A program made the translations under genes and the position numbers. From the NCBI GenBank assembly GCA_902728285.1, contig CACVBU010000821.1, forward strand, positions 731,450-795,449: 64,000 nucleotides of DNA, in the 5' to 3' direction. The notes beneath the pieces were generated by a model. The model searched no databases. It was given only the letters and a program-made list of their open reading frames with translations, and was not told the DNA's origin. Numbering within the stretch: the stretch's first letter is position 1; every line of letters begins with the position of its first letter. Shown here piece by piece: positions 37,201-47,480 of the stretch. The DNA comes from Clytia hemisphaerica (lineage: Eukaryota; Cnidaria; Hydrozoa; Leptothecata; Clytiidae).

Positions 37201-40200
37201 ATGGTCAAAATTTTTCTCACCACTCGTTTTTGTGATCTTATGGACCTAATTGATCATTTAAAAAATTTAGTTTGCTTTTAACAACTCTGTGCACACGAAG
37301 GATACTTTTAGAACATAGTGGCTCTCACTATAATTCCCTCGAGGAATTCCTAAGAGATTTCTATTGTAATGCTCCCGAAACAATCCCACAATGCATCGCT
37401 TTTTTAGAAAAATGAAAAACTCCGATAAGATCTTTAGAATCCAAACGGTTTTGTCTGCGAAGCTCCAAAATCACATTATCGTTTTGATTGTATACAGAAA
37501 TCCTTGGATGAAAAGCATTACTCGAAATCACTTTTCATGTATGAAAGACATAAAATATCTTAATTAATCATGGCATTGAACTATTTTCTTAGTTTCGAGT
37601 TCCTTTTTACAAATTTTTTCTTTATTTTGTAAGCAAAACGAAAGCAAAGAGCGGAGCCATTAAGAATAACTAAAATGAGGTTGAGCTGAACCCAAATTAT
37701 TGTGTCTTCTAAACAAGGGTTGGATATAATAATGGACTATAGGATAACAATGCTTTTGTAAATAAACAAACAAGCTTTATGCGAGACAAAGGTTGTTAAA
37801 TAAAGCTTCAGATCTAAAGAATCAACTTATCCAACTAGTCTCGATAGACCTTTCCAGAGGACTCATTCGAATTTGACAAATTATATACATACCCTTTAGT
37901 CGAGATGCCTGTTTTGTTTGAACCATGTTGATAGCTGCGAAGCCTTGTCTTTAAGCGCAGTATCTGTCACACGAGGAGTGCGAGGATTTCAGGCTATGTA
38001 CAACGAAACACCCACAGTGTAACTGTTTATTAAATCATCTCTCATTCTTTTATGCGGTCTATCTGTGTTTTAACTCTTATATATTATATGTATCTATTTT
38101 CTTTGCTTGATACCCAGTGCAGCAAAACTCATAAAGTTGTCTTTGAAAGTAAAAAAAACAATTTATTTTTCTTAAGTGACTCCTCCTTTAAACTCCTTGA
38201 ACATACAAAAATGTAAGTAATTATTGGGCTTTTCCAGAAAAAAACCGTATACCCCCTGTTGAGGAGGTCCATCATTTTGTGGCTGGAAATGCTGCAACCC
38301 CCTGGAATTCCAGGCAATTTCAGGCTTAAACCCCTCTGGAATTCTGAATTTTAGTAGGATTTAAAAGACTACCCCCATGGAATTCCAGTTATTTTTGACA
38401 GATTTTTGTATCCCTATGGAATTCCGCCACATATCAAACCTTACCCTGTTGGAACGGAAATGGACCTCCTCAACAGGGGGTATACGGTTGTTTTTTTCTG
38501 GAAAAGCCCATTCCGATTTACGCTCCTTTGTTGATCTTATTTCAAGAACTAGTAAACTTTGAACTCCATGTATCCGATGCCAGGCTTATAATTTCAATCG
38601 AGTTTCAATGCGACAATAACTTAATCATCAAAACCCCCGTGGGCACTCGATTCCAAAACGAAATACGTGCGGCCCAAAATTAAGCCTTTGAAATCGGACC
38701 CTTATAGTGCAGAGAAAATTTTACAAAATATGAGCAAATTTGAGCGAAAAATCGACCCTTACGGTACATTTTCTTGAATTTTTTGACCATTTTCAGGCAA
38801 AATATGGTCAGATTTTCGAAATTTTACACCCTTTGAGTGTACTTTTTCTCATCTATGCTGATTTCGATCCTTACGGTGCACGTTGGGAAGCTTGGAAAAT
38901 ATACCCTTAAGAAGGGCCTCAGGTATGGTAATTTACCTTGAGTGTCCCCCCCGGGTCAAAACCCCATTAAGACTGTACTAAATTAGACTTATTATAATTG
39001 TAATGGCATTCTTTGTAATTAGTTTTGTAAGTGATACAAGTAATTCCATAAGCATTGATATTTTATCAAAATTAAAAACTTTTTGCCGAAAGGAAAGAAA
39101 TTAATAGGCTCTTGGAATTCTAAAATTCTAGGTATAGACAAGACCCGATCAGTCGAACTAATCGAACCGGTCTTGATCGAACTTGATTCACCGAACAATT
39201 AAATTTTGATTAACGAACTAATGGGACTCTTAGATTAAAGAAATGGTGATTGTTATCAAGTACGATAACCCAATTTTGTTCGATAAGCTCTTTCCCTCTA
39301 CGAAATCAACTCTTGTTTCCAAAGCCAAGTTCGGAATGTTAATCGGGAAATTTCTTCCGATAACGGATTACACACTTCCTGTATCCTCTCAACGCCATCA
39401 CGGCTGTTATGCTAGGCCGTAGTATCTCGAAAGGGACAACGTGGTGATTTTATTCTGGATAGATAATTTTCTGGTTATAAATTCAGTCCGAGTATCGTCA
39501 AAATGGTAACTTTTCAAGGATCATGCGTGCGGCGATAAAATCTTTGCAAGTGATTGAAGAGGTGAGGGTTGGAAATCATCGAACTAATCGAATTTTTTTG
39601 CTAGCCGAATTAATCGAACTCCTACTGCTTTTAAAATTGTAAATGTTCTTAATCGTTCGATGGAGTTTTATCAAGCTCGATTAGAATGGGTTCGATTAAT
39701 TAGGTCATTATGAGATTTAATAGGAATGGTAGTATAGAAATGATTTATTAACAGCAAATCAACATTGAGGATTATCATAGTGAAAATCTGGCGTAACAGA
39801 TGTCGTAGCACTTTATTAGATTTCGAACTTATGATATATTTTTCGAAAATGGCGCCCTATTATGAAATTACGACGTCTTTACAAAAAATTATTTTAAAAC
39901 TGAAAAAATTATCAGTCGATTTTTCTCACTTTAAATCAAAATACCAAGAGGTTCTATGTGCCATAAAAATCTATGCCACAAGTGGTTGCAATCAACTGTT
40001 AATATATAAATTTTGAGGGAGACAAAAGCCCTAAAAGGTGATTGGTCCCATGTTTCCGGCATGCTTCACTAAGCTTCAGCTTCCAAGTCTCTCTTTTCAA
40101 AGTTTTATTCAAAGAATTTTTCCTTTTACCTATTAACCTACATGTTACTCCATTTTATTTTCGGCCGTCCTTTTTACTCAAAAGCTATACAGCCGAACTT

Positions 40201-42918
40201 CTTCATCGGGCGCCGAAATCAAAGGAAAAGAATACGACAACAGCGAGCGGCAGCATCTTTTTTTCTTGAACCTCTGGTCCGTTGTAGGGTGACTTTTTCT
40301 CGTAGAATTGACTGACTCTTTAATTGGTCCCAAAAACGTTGAGGAAAGACACGATACTGGCACGTGTGGATAAGTAACAAACTAGAAGTCGATTTGACTA
40401 AATAACAGGTCTGTTTCAAAGTTGTAGGCTCGAAAAAAATGCCATTCTATATGTTGGAGCTTCAATATTTCAGGCTGAAAAGACGGCATTAGAGAAACAA
40501 CAAATGGCCGTCATGGTTGAATCACAACGCGAAAAAACACAAGATGCGCTTCATCAAATACACAAAGACGATGCTACACTACAACAACTTCGTCGCGAAT
40601 TAAAGGTACTCTCTTGTGATTTATTGCGCTAAACTTTTGGATCAGCACAAAGTCGTTATCAGAGCGTGGTTTTCTGTGATTCCTTTTGACCCTGAAATGG
40701 CCGATGTATACTTTAAGTTTCTGCCAATTAAGAAATTACGAGAAAGTTTTTTTCCGCAAAAAATACGCTTTTTTTGCAATTTTATACTCAGTTTTCAGTT
40801 TTTGTGTTTTTTTACCTGCATAATGAAATGATTCGTTCAAAAAGTAAAATTCGCGAAAGTTAAATTCACGAAATTTCACGATTTTGTAACCTTGCGAAAG
40901 TTTCTGCCCGCGAAAGTTTCTGCTTCTTAAAGTAAAAAATATGGACAATACCTTGCATAATTTCATGTAAACCTAGCTTTTCAGGTTCGATTGCTTGATA
41001 GCAAAATGTGTATTCCTTTTTTGAGTCGTTGGCACATGGCTTATTATAAATCTGCAGTACTGAAAATAGGTTGCCAACCCTAAGGACCAGTAGCATCTTT
41101 CGTGGACGTAACTGCATGTGAATTGGCGATTTTTAAAAGTTAAATTCAACGAAAATGACAGAAATTGCCATGGATGCTATTGTTCCTCTACTATAATGTT
41201 CTGATTGTTTTCTCTCTTGTTTCCACAGAACACCAAAGAGCGTAGGAAAAATCAATTCGGTAAAATCAAACAACAGTAAGTTTATCTATGGAGGATTTCA
41301 TTTTTTTCATTTCGTGTTTGTCATTCGGTACCACTACATGAAAAAGGAAACTGTTTCCAGATTGAAAATTTCATCACTTTTCTTTTTCCCGTTTTGGTCA
41401 AGAAATTTTCATCGTCCCCGAACGGGAAATAAAGTTTTTGTAAACAAAGTAAATTTTTTTTTTCCCGATCGAGAAAAAGTTTCCAAATAGGGAAGATTCT
41501 AATTGCCTGATATTTCCCGATTGGGAAACTGGTGAACTTCCCGATTTGGAAAGTCTAGCCATTTCGTTGAGGTAATAGTTGCCTTTTCCATGTAGTGGTC
41601 CCGACTGTTTGTGATTGTTAATTTTGTACTTTTTTGGTTTAATGAAAGAATTCCTTCCGATTATTGTTGATTTTGATTCTTAATAATGTTAAGGAGTTAT
41701 TATAAGTCTGTTACCGCAGTCGGAGGTGACCTGCAGTCTGGCTCTTCTTTCGATAGCTATCTATACTCAAAGAAAGGATAGAGCGCCACTCTTTCTTCCT
41801 GGATTGCTCCACTTCCCCTTGATCCTTGTCTTTTTAATTGCTGAGCATTAAGCAGAGACCCAATAATAACATTTTGGAAACTTATGACTCTGTCAGGCAT
41901 TAAATTCTTGATTTTGGTAACCGTAGCCAAATACTCCACACTTTTGCTACGGTCACTCAAGGAATTTTAGAGAACGGAAGTGACGTAGGGCGACGGGTAT
42001 TACACATTTGGAAGAGCAAGATTCATATCTCCTATCTCATAAGATCTCTTAGAATGCCTGTTTAGGTATTGTATTGTTTTATTTGGCATAATTACAAAAG
42101 TTTCAACTTTACGCTAAGAACCTATTTGACCAAGAACAGGTTGGCTTTCACCTTTAGATGGGAATTGCTATTTTGAGATTCTTAGAATCTAAAGTTTGGA
42201 GTTCGTTTTCTAAAATATATGTCTTTTGTTCGATTTTCTTCAGCATTGTTGATCAAGAGGAAGAGGTCAGCGGTATCATTACACAATATCAAGACGAATT
42301 GAAAGGATTACGTAATGTTGTTCGTGAAAAACAAAGATTCATTGAGAAAATGCAAACAGACAAAGAGTAAGATTTCTTTCGGTAGATTAGCCACTTTCGG
42401 ACACACTCATTTTCGGAGAATTTATGTGTACACAAATCTGATGTTTACTCTTGAAATATTCTAGATTAGGCTTTCATCATGTACCTGAATTTCTAGCGAA
42501 TGGTTTTATAAACCGGTATTAGGTTTTGGAGGGTTTTTGAGGGTACATATAGAGGTTTTTCATGTTCTTTTAAGTTACGGAACTTCCATCATTATTAAAG
42601 CAAAACGTTCAATTTTTGCGAAAGGGATTGCCTCTACAAATTCGAACGGTAGCTTCCATTATGGAACAATAAAATATGGAAATCCTCTGTTCTCTCGAAA
42701 AAATAAAAACCATGATTATTTATGAAGGTACAAATAGATATGTACTTCCCATTCCTTTGGTAGGTATAGGTAGCGGAAACAGAAAAGCCAAAGCCAATGT
42801 TATCAATATTTTCACCCTTCTTCTTTCTCGTAGAATGACAGAATTGCGTTTAGATGAGATGTGGAATTCATTACATCCTCCCTACAAAACGATACGTGGT
42901 TACGATGGCAGAAGGTGA
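25227..42918 (+). CDS. CEP89: CEP89-like centriolar coiled-coil protein
   Basis: CEP89 is a distal-appendage protein of the mother centriole needed for ciliogenesis. Exons: 25227-26079, 26143-27148, 27953-28026, 28512-28773, 29059-29288, 29886-29953, 30241-30356, 30832-31012, 31457-31520, 31772-31814, 32135-32195, 32800-32899, 40474-40605, 41229-41275, 42244-42366, 42834-42918, stop TGA. All phases agree except at the first junction. The N-terminal third is disordered, Lys- then Ser/Asn/Gln-rich, with MEDLYATVNKRN resembling the DLYAV motif of vertebrate CEP89. The rest is coiled coil. Diagnostic matches to remembered human CEP89 are LSP in exon 6, SKLVLEENQLL in exon 7, QYQDELKGLRNVVREKQ in exon 15 and ELRLDEMWNS near the C-terminus. 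The canonical splice from 26079 to 26143 makes an immediate TAA, discussed as a finding. The 7.6-kb intron hosts an antisense gene and two big hairpins. Confidence 0.85.
27656..27895. mobile_element. TIR element, TTATAAAGYCCGAA-GGCTAGAT ends
   Basis: It starts TTATAAAGTCCGAACGGCTA and ends TAGCCCTTCGGGCTTTATAA, inverted copies of about 24 bp. The interior shares GGTAGGAWWTCCTACC and ATCACGTGA-like strings with the left part of the 43-kb satellite element, so the two are related. It lies in a CEP89 intron. Confidence 0.65.
29338..29750. repeat. Dispersed element shared with 59752-59930
   Basis: The left end, TTAGGCTGCACGCA, is the inverted form of TGCGTGCAGCCTAAC near 59925. Both loci share CCCTCTGATATGTTTTGAT, TATAAAATTCC and GTCTTTGTGTTTTTGAG-like strings. 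An ORF across 29356-29673 is repeat sequence, not a gene. It lies in a CEP89 intron. Confidence 0.6.
30040..30200. repeat. Small MITE, GATGGAGTTTTT ends
   Basis: GATGGAGTTTTT near the left end is matched by AAAAACTCCATCTCG near the right. An inverted, slightly diverged copy sits at about 46315-46455, sharing TTAACCAGTAAAACAATTTT (as its complement there). CEP89 intron. Confidence 0.6.
32540..32785 (-). mobile_element. tRNA-derived SINE, copy 1
   Basis: Read on the minus strand, the head has a pol III A box (TAGTGCAGTGG, 32781-32771) and B box (GGTTCAACCCC, 32739-32729) at tRNA-like spacing. It is followed by a body that includes the complement of GGATTGCTCCACTT and CGCAGTCGGAGGTGACC. A second copy at 41700-41960 shares the body. 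The head lies only about 15 nt from the acceptor of the CEP89 exon at 32800. Confidence 0.75.
33016..34023. mobile_element. 1-kb hairpin element, arms about 385 bp
   Basis: The left end AAAGTCTGTCCAGATATAAT is matched by its reverse complement ending at 34023. Similarity continues inward through GGCAGTGGAAACAAGAATGC, GCGCTATATTTGAATGTATT and GGGACCCGAAATACCCC, with few mismatches. The loop is about 33400-33640. No transposase. It sits in the largest CEP89 intron. Confidence 0.85.
34348..35388 (-). CDS. Ankyrin-repeat/coiled-coil protein, intronless
   Basis: One uninterrupted frame of 346 codons plus TAA on the minus strand, wholly inside the CEP89 intron between 32899 and 40474. Residues about 48-205 hold four to five ankyrin repeats, with clear cores such as GATPLQLAM, RTALHLAAEIGN and GNTVLHIAVMNG, each followed by a loop such as GADSKIQNE. 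Residues about 215-245 are acidic. Residues about 245-320 are Lys/Glu/Gln-rich and predicted coiled coil. The tail is short and hydrophobic, ending LRLALPCCY, so two cysteines near the C-terminus could carry a lipid. Ankyrin repeats are protein-binding scaffolds; no enzyme domain is seen. The lack of introns among intron-rich genes suggests a retrocopy or a recent single-exon gene. I do not recognise the family. Confidence 0.8.
   Translation of the reverse strand: MRRISIGADRRRYIVTLEAIDANDIPSFKSNFSRLKDFNKQIELSNYGEPTTILCRAALSGRKEICEIILQAPGINIHQTDGKGATPLQLAMDFKQLQTAEFLIEKGANPIFDDKRTALHLAAEIGNTGIINAALTKGISPDITDKDGNTVLHIAVMNGEVHVVQMLLGFGADSKIQNEVGVRPLEILNMSNTIKPEKATALRNLLDTERRRSRISSHLGDIQEEASKEALLDDPEEDEVFVSKEEKKLGQLKEKVEKIDEKITIYQEEATSLQEEIERQKQQVFKLAKRHREVMKKLKDKRAEKNKVQKKINKLEGKGGSSSWTRFIPFAGSFTSRLRLALPCCY
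35790..36312. repeat. Foldback with GATTAATCGTTAATTGCAC arms
   Basis: GGTTTAGAGGAGTGCGATTA near the left is matched by TAATCGTTAATTGCACTCC and CAAACC near the right. An inner pair of GAGTAACAAAGGAGAAAA-type arms flanks GTGCAAAT and CTCGTCCTTCGGACTCG. It lies about 400 bp upstream of the ankyrin gene start and could affect its promoter. Confidence 0.65.
36354..37330. mobile_element. Nearly 1-kb hairpin element rich in TGACGTCA
   Basis: Arms of about 385 bp: AATGATCAATTAGGTC, GTGGTGAGAAAAATTTTGAC, ATGTGACGTCATCACTTTTG and GATGACGTCATCG on the left recur inverted on the right, up to TGCACACGAAG. The loop is about 36740-36945. TGACGTCA-type CRE-like octamers occur several times in each arm. It is in the same CEP89 intron as the 33-kb hairpin, on the other side of the ankyrin gene. 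Confidence 0.85.
38223..38511. mobile_element. Foldback element, GGGCTTTTCCAGAAAAAAACC TIR
   Basis: The left end is TTGGGCTTTTCCAGAAAAAA then CCGTATACCCCCTGTTGAGG; the right end is the matching inverted sequence finishing TCTGGAAAAGCCCA. The TIR is about 50 bp and almost perfect. The interior repeats CCCTGGAATTCCAG-like words about six times in both orientations. CEP89 intron. It is the best preserved copy of the family in this window. Confidence 0.85.
38640..38960. repeat. ACCCTTACGGTGCA word repeat
   Basis: GACCCTTATAGTGCA, GACCCTTACGGTACA, CACCCTTTGAGTGTA and GATCCTTACGGTGCA recur at about 60-bp spacing. It is the reverse-complement counterpart of the 19228-19690 repeat. CEP89 intron. Confidence 0.6.
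39135..39712. repeat. TCGAACTAATCGAA word repeat
   Basis: TCGAACTAATCGAAC and shorter forms occur at both ends (39152-39200 and 39575-39625), with the complement (GTTCGATTAATTAGG) at the right. This fits a degenerate foldback. CEP89 intron. Confidence 0.5.
41330..41600. mobile_element. Foldback with ACCACTACATGGAAAAGG ends
   Basis: ACCACTACATGAAAAAGG on the left is matched by CCTTTTCCATGTAGTGGT on the right. Inside, TTTCCCGATTGGGAAAC-like words recur about six times in both orientations. CEP89 intron. Confidence 0.7.
41700..41960 (-). mobile_element. tRNA-derived SINE, copy 2
   Basis: It shares the body of the 32540-32785 copy (CGCAGTCGGAGGTGACC, GGATTGCTCCACTTCCCC and TTGCTGAGCATTAAGCAGAG on the plus strand). 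The tRNA-like head near 41910-41955 is degraded, and I do not see clean A and B boxes. CEP89 intron, same orientation as copy 1. Confidence 0.65.
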
Positions 42919-43090
42919 CACACGCATGCGCAAAAAAGATCAGGATTATAGAAGAAAGTAAGTTCTATATTTTTGTTAAATCCCCCAAAGCAGTAGGAAT
43001 CGATATACCTGAATAGGTCTTCTCAAGTCTTCTTTCCCAAGTGAATAGGAAGATTGTATTTTGTTTTAGTAGACTGTAGGGTTCATGCAC

Positions 43091-45622
43091 AGATCTGTAA
43101 AGCCCGAAGGGCTAGATCCGCAGCCTTTATCGAAAAATGAAGCAAGTTTTGGTAGGATTTCCTACCAAAGAAATCACGTGAAAACAAGCCATTTCACTGG
43201 TTTGAGAGATGCGAAATAGCGTTTGCCGCCTACTTTTTTTGATCTCGCGCTCCGAAAAAATTAAAATGCTAGATTCTATCCATCACGAAATTTAAAAAGT
43301 CAAAATGTTGCTCTAATTTTTGGACCTACCCCGGTGGAGGTCCTATAAATTAACCTTTGTCCGTCTGTCCGTCCGTCCGTTAGTTACCAGCTTTTTTCGA
43401 GATTGGCTCATTAGTTTTTTCTGATTTTTTGCACAATGATGCAAAATGGCAATGCCCAAAATGTGACGGAGTCCGATTTTCGAAAAAAAAATTTTGGGGG
43501 CAAATTTGGGCCAAAAAACGGCTAAAAAACGGGTTTTTTGGACTTTGTGAAAAATTGGATCATTAATTTTTTCTGATTTTTTGCACGAAAGTAGGGTACC
43601 ATCATAGGTATAAGATGGCTTAAGCAGATTTTTGCAAAAAAATTTTGTTGGCTCAAAAAACGCATGTTTATCTATAAGAATCACTATTAATAAGCATACA
43701 TCAATGTTCTTAGTCAAATTACTCAATTTTTTTATGAGATAGATGTTTTTTTCTGCTCAAGAGGGCTTACTTTTGAAGAATATGTGTGTTTAGACAGGAA
43801 ATGTGGGTTGCTTGGCGTTTTTTTATAGAAAAACTGGCCAAATTCGATATTTTTTTATAAGCACATTATCAATTACTTAGGTATTGGCTTTTCTCGAGAT
43901 TGGCTCTTTCATTCTTTATGATTTTTTTACACAAAGATGCATAACTATAAACCCTTGAATGTGAAAGAACCTGATTTTCGAAAAAAAATGTTTTTGGGCA
44001 AATTTGGGCCAAAAAAAAGGCGGCTAAAAAACAGGTTTTTTGGACTTTGTGAAAAATTTGATCATTAATTTTTTCTGATTTTTTGCACGAAAGTAGGGTA
44101 CCATCATAGGTATAAATTGGCTCAAGCAGATTTTTGCAAAAAAATTTTGTTGGCTCAAAAAACGCATGTTTATCTATAAGAATCACTATTAATAAGCATA
44201 CATCAATGTTCTTAGTCAAATTACTCTCAATTTTTTTATGAGATAGATGTTTTTTTCTGCTCAAGAGGGCTTACCTTTTGAAGAATAATGTGTGTTTTTA
44301 GACAGGAAATGTGGGTTGCTTGGCGTTTTTTTATAGAAAAACTGGCCAAATTCGATATTGTTTTATAAGCACATTATCAATTACTTAGGTATTGGCTTTT
44401 CTCGAGATTGGCTCTTTCATTCTTTATGATTTTTTACACAAAGATGCATAACTATAAACCCTTGAATGTGACAGAACCTGATTTTTCGAAAAAAAAAAAT
44501 GTTTTTGGGCAAATTTGGGCCAAAAAAAAACGGCTAAAAAACAGGTTTTTTGGACTTTGTGAAAAATTTGATCATTAATTTTTTTTCTGATTTTTTGCAC
44601 GAAAGTAGGGTACCATCATAGGTATAAAATGGCTCAAGCAGATTTTTGCAAAAAAATTTTGTTGGCTCAAAAAAAACGCATGTTATCTATAAGAATCACT
44701 ATTAATAAGCATTCATCAATGTTCTTAGTCAAATTACTCAATTTTTTATGAGATAGATGTTTTTATCTGCTCAAGAGGGCTTACTTTTGAAGAATATATG
44801 TGTTTAGACAGGAAATTTGGGTTGGTTGGCGTTTTTTTATAGAACAACTGGCCAAATTCGATATTTTTTTATAACCACATTATCAATTACTTAGGTATTG
44901 GCTTTTCTCGAGATTGGCTCTTTCATTCTTTATGATTTTTTACACAAAGATGCATAACTAATAACCCTTGAATGTGACAGAACCCGATTTTCGAAAAAAA
45001 ATGTTTTTGGGCAAATTTGGGCCAAAAAACGGCTAAAAAACAGGTTTTTTAGACTTGTGAAAAATTGGATCATTAATTTTTTCTAATTTTCTGCATAAAA
45101 GTAGGGTACCATCATAGGTAAAAGATGGCTTAAGCAGATTTTTGCAAAAAAAATTTGTTGGCTCAAAAACGCATGTTTATCTATAAGAATCACTATTAAT
45201 AAGCATACATCATCAATGTTTCTTAGTCAAATTACTCAATTTTTTTATGAGATAGATGTTTTTCTTTTCTCACGAGTGTTTAGACAGGAAATTTTGGTTG
45301 TTTGGCATGTTTTTATAGAAAAACTGGCCAAATTCGATATTTTTTTATAAGCACATTATCAATTACTTAGGTATTAGATTGATTGGCTCTTTCATTTTCT
45401 ACGATTTTTTGCATAAAGATTCATAATTATAAACCCTCAAATGTGACGGAGCCCGATTTTTGGAGAAAAAAATTTTGGGGTATATTTCAGCTAAAAAAAC
45501 GTGACCTAACTTATAAACGTGTTAAATGCATAATCCAGGTAGGTCCATCAAAGTATCACTTGTTTTTGCTAGAGAAAGCTTAAAGTTGCCATCCAGCCTT
45601 TCTGGCTTTACAGAGATCTGTG
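43091..45622. mobile_element. TIR element carrying about four 500-bp satellite copies
   Basis: The left end is ACAGATCTGTAAAGCCCGAA and the right end is TTTCTGGCTTTACAGAGATC followed by TGT, an inverted match. Within it, tandem units start at about 43383, 43881, 44389, 44893 and 45370 (last one partial), so the period is near 500 bp. Units share TTCTCGAGATTGGCTC, AAAGTAGGGTACCATCATAG and GGCCAAATTCGATATT. A GTCC microsatellite (GTCCGTCTGTCCGTCCGTCC) lies at 43360. No transposase. Long minus-strand ORFs here repeat the same unit and are not genes. Confidence 0.75.
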
Positions 45623-46044
45623 GGTATATGTATCTCAAATTCATATTTTCTTATCTTTAGATGAAATTTGGTCATTTGAGAATTTGCGTTAACAAGTGCG
45701 ACCGTTGGTCCATTGATGTGTCATCAAATCCATGGATAAAGTATGACAAGCATAAAGCATTTCAATGTTTTCATCTTCAATCAAAAGGGATTGGAAGCGA
45801 CCATTTTTTTATTGCCAACGAAAGTTAAGACTCTTCGATGCTTTTTAACATTTAAAAATTTAACATTTGCTATCTCAGAATTTATGACATTCTGAAAATG
45901 AATTTTTTTTAATTTTTAATGGCATATTTTTTGTACATAAACGAATTTTGTTCATATTGTATGAACCGTAAATACATTGAAAATCTTCATCCCTGCAGTT
46001 GGGACACAACTCTAAAAATTTTAACCCTCGTTTTACCTCTGTAA

Positions 46045-46592
46045 CTATATACACTGTACACCCCAGTATCAATGACCCGGTCTGATCCGCCCCGTTAAAC
46101 CCGGTTAAAAATATTTGCCAAAGATGGCTTAATTTTAATCACCGGTAGGATAATGATTAAACCCGGTCAAAATTAATTGAAATTACCTACCCTGATCAAA
46201 ACTTATTATGGTCTTACCCCGATCAATATTCATATCAATTAGGTCAAAACGGTAAAAAAGAAGAAAAAAAACAAATCTCGTCAATGAACTCAATGAAAAC
46301 CAGCCTCGCTAAAATTTAGATACTTTACTAATTATTTATTTGAAGTGATAAAAATGACACATTCTTTAGAAAAAGTAACAAAATTGTTTTACTACTGGTT
46401 AACGACCAACCAAATCAAATAAAAGCTTGTAAAAACTCCATCTCGTCCCCTAAAATTGAGTTAAAAGTTCTCACCCCAGTGTGTTTTTGACATCTCAAAT
46501 TCAAACCTAATGAAATTTTCCTTTTTTCATAGCCACCCCAATGGATTACAAAACTTCCCGGGTCACTGAGACTGGGGTGTATTCGTACGTTT
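46045..46592. repeat. Foldback with ACACCCCAGT-TGACCCGG ends
   Basis: TGTACACCCCAGTATCAATG then ACCCGG on the left is matched by CCCGGGTCACTGAGACTGGG then GTGTATTCGTA on the right. Internal words CCCGGTTAAAA, ACCCGGTCAAAATT and CCCGATCAA recur. A copy of the 30040 MITE lies inside (46315-46455). Confidence 0.6.
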
Positions 46593-47154
46593 ACAATTCA
46601 GGTTCATTTCCTTACAAAGTGTTAAGAGCTCAAATTTTCAAAATTACATGCATGGTTGGCCCTCGCGGTGTCACTAAACTTCAGCCCCCCCTCCCCCAAT
46701 ATGAAAACGGTTCCTACGGCACTGTTGTCTAAACTTGAATTTCATCATATTTTGATCATTACTAACACTATACCATAATTCGAAATTTCCTTGCCTCGAA
46801 AAAATTTATGTTTGTGTCGAGTGTAGCTTCGAATTCTGGACACACTAGTGTACTTTATGACATCAACACCAGTTATGGCGTCATAAAGCAGTTTTCCCTA
46901 ATTATTTCTCCAAAAAGAGAAAATAAAATTATTAACAGCGATTTCTGAAAACTTTACAAGCTCCTTTTTAAGTATGAATAACCATAAATAAGTTAGTTAC
47001 ACAAGGAAACTGAAACCCTTGTTATTTCAGGCTTCCAGGAGACAAAAACGAGAGTAATAAAATAGGAGGTTACTAACGTAATAATGATATTTTATCTTTA
47101 TAATAAAAAAATGGCTGATCAAATATACAAAAATATACGAACAGAGAAGCTGTA

Positions 47155-47480
47155 ACGTACGGAGGCTTCTATCCACCATTTGAAAATGTTTCACTTTTTT
47201 TCCAAAAAGAAAAAGTCGACGATTTTTTTATCGACTTAGCAGGTCTTAACTGAGAAATTTCTGAGATAACACGCTTATGTCGACAATTTCCTACTTAGCA
47301 AATGTTATCTCGACATTTTCCGACTTAGCTGAAGTTATCTCGACAATTTCCAACTTAGCAAATGCTATCTCAACAATTTCTCAATTAAGACCTGCTTATC
47401 TCAACAAAAAAATGGTCGACTTTTTCTTTTTAGAAAGAAAGTGAAACATTTTCAAATGGTAGATAGAAGCCTCCGTAGTA
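47155..47480. mobile_element. Foldback with 60-bp TIRs and TTATCTCGACAATTTC words
   Basis: The left arm ACGGAGGCTTCTATCCACC, then ATTTGAAAATGTTTCAC, is matched by its inverse ending CTCCGTAG. Inside, the phrase CTTAGCAAATGTTATCTCGA then CAATTTCC recurs four times with changes. Confidence 0.75.

Noticed and set aside
43343..44264. Two similar minus-strand ORFs of about 130 codons
   Set aside because: They are the same translated satellite unit, so the similarity reflects the tandem repeat, not a gene family.
46541..46732. ORF starting MDYKTSRVTETGV
   Set aside because: Its first half is the right terminal repeat of the 46045-46592 foldback.
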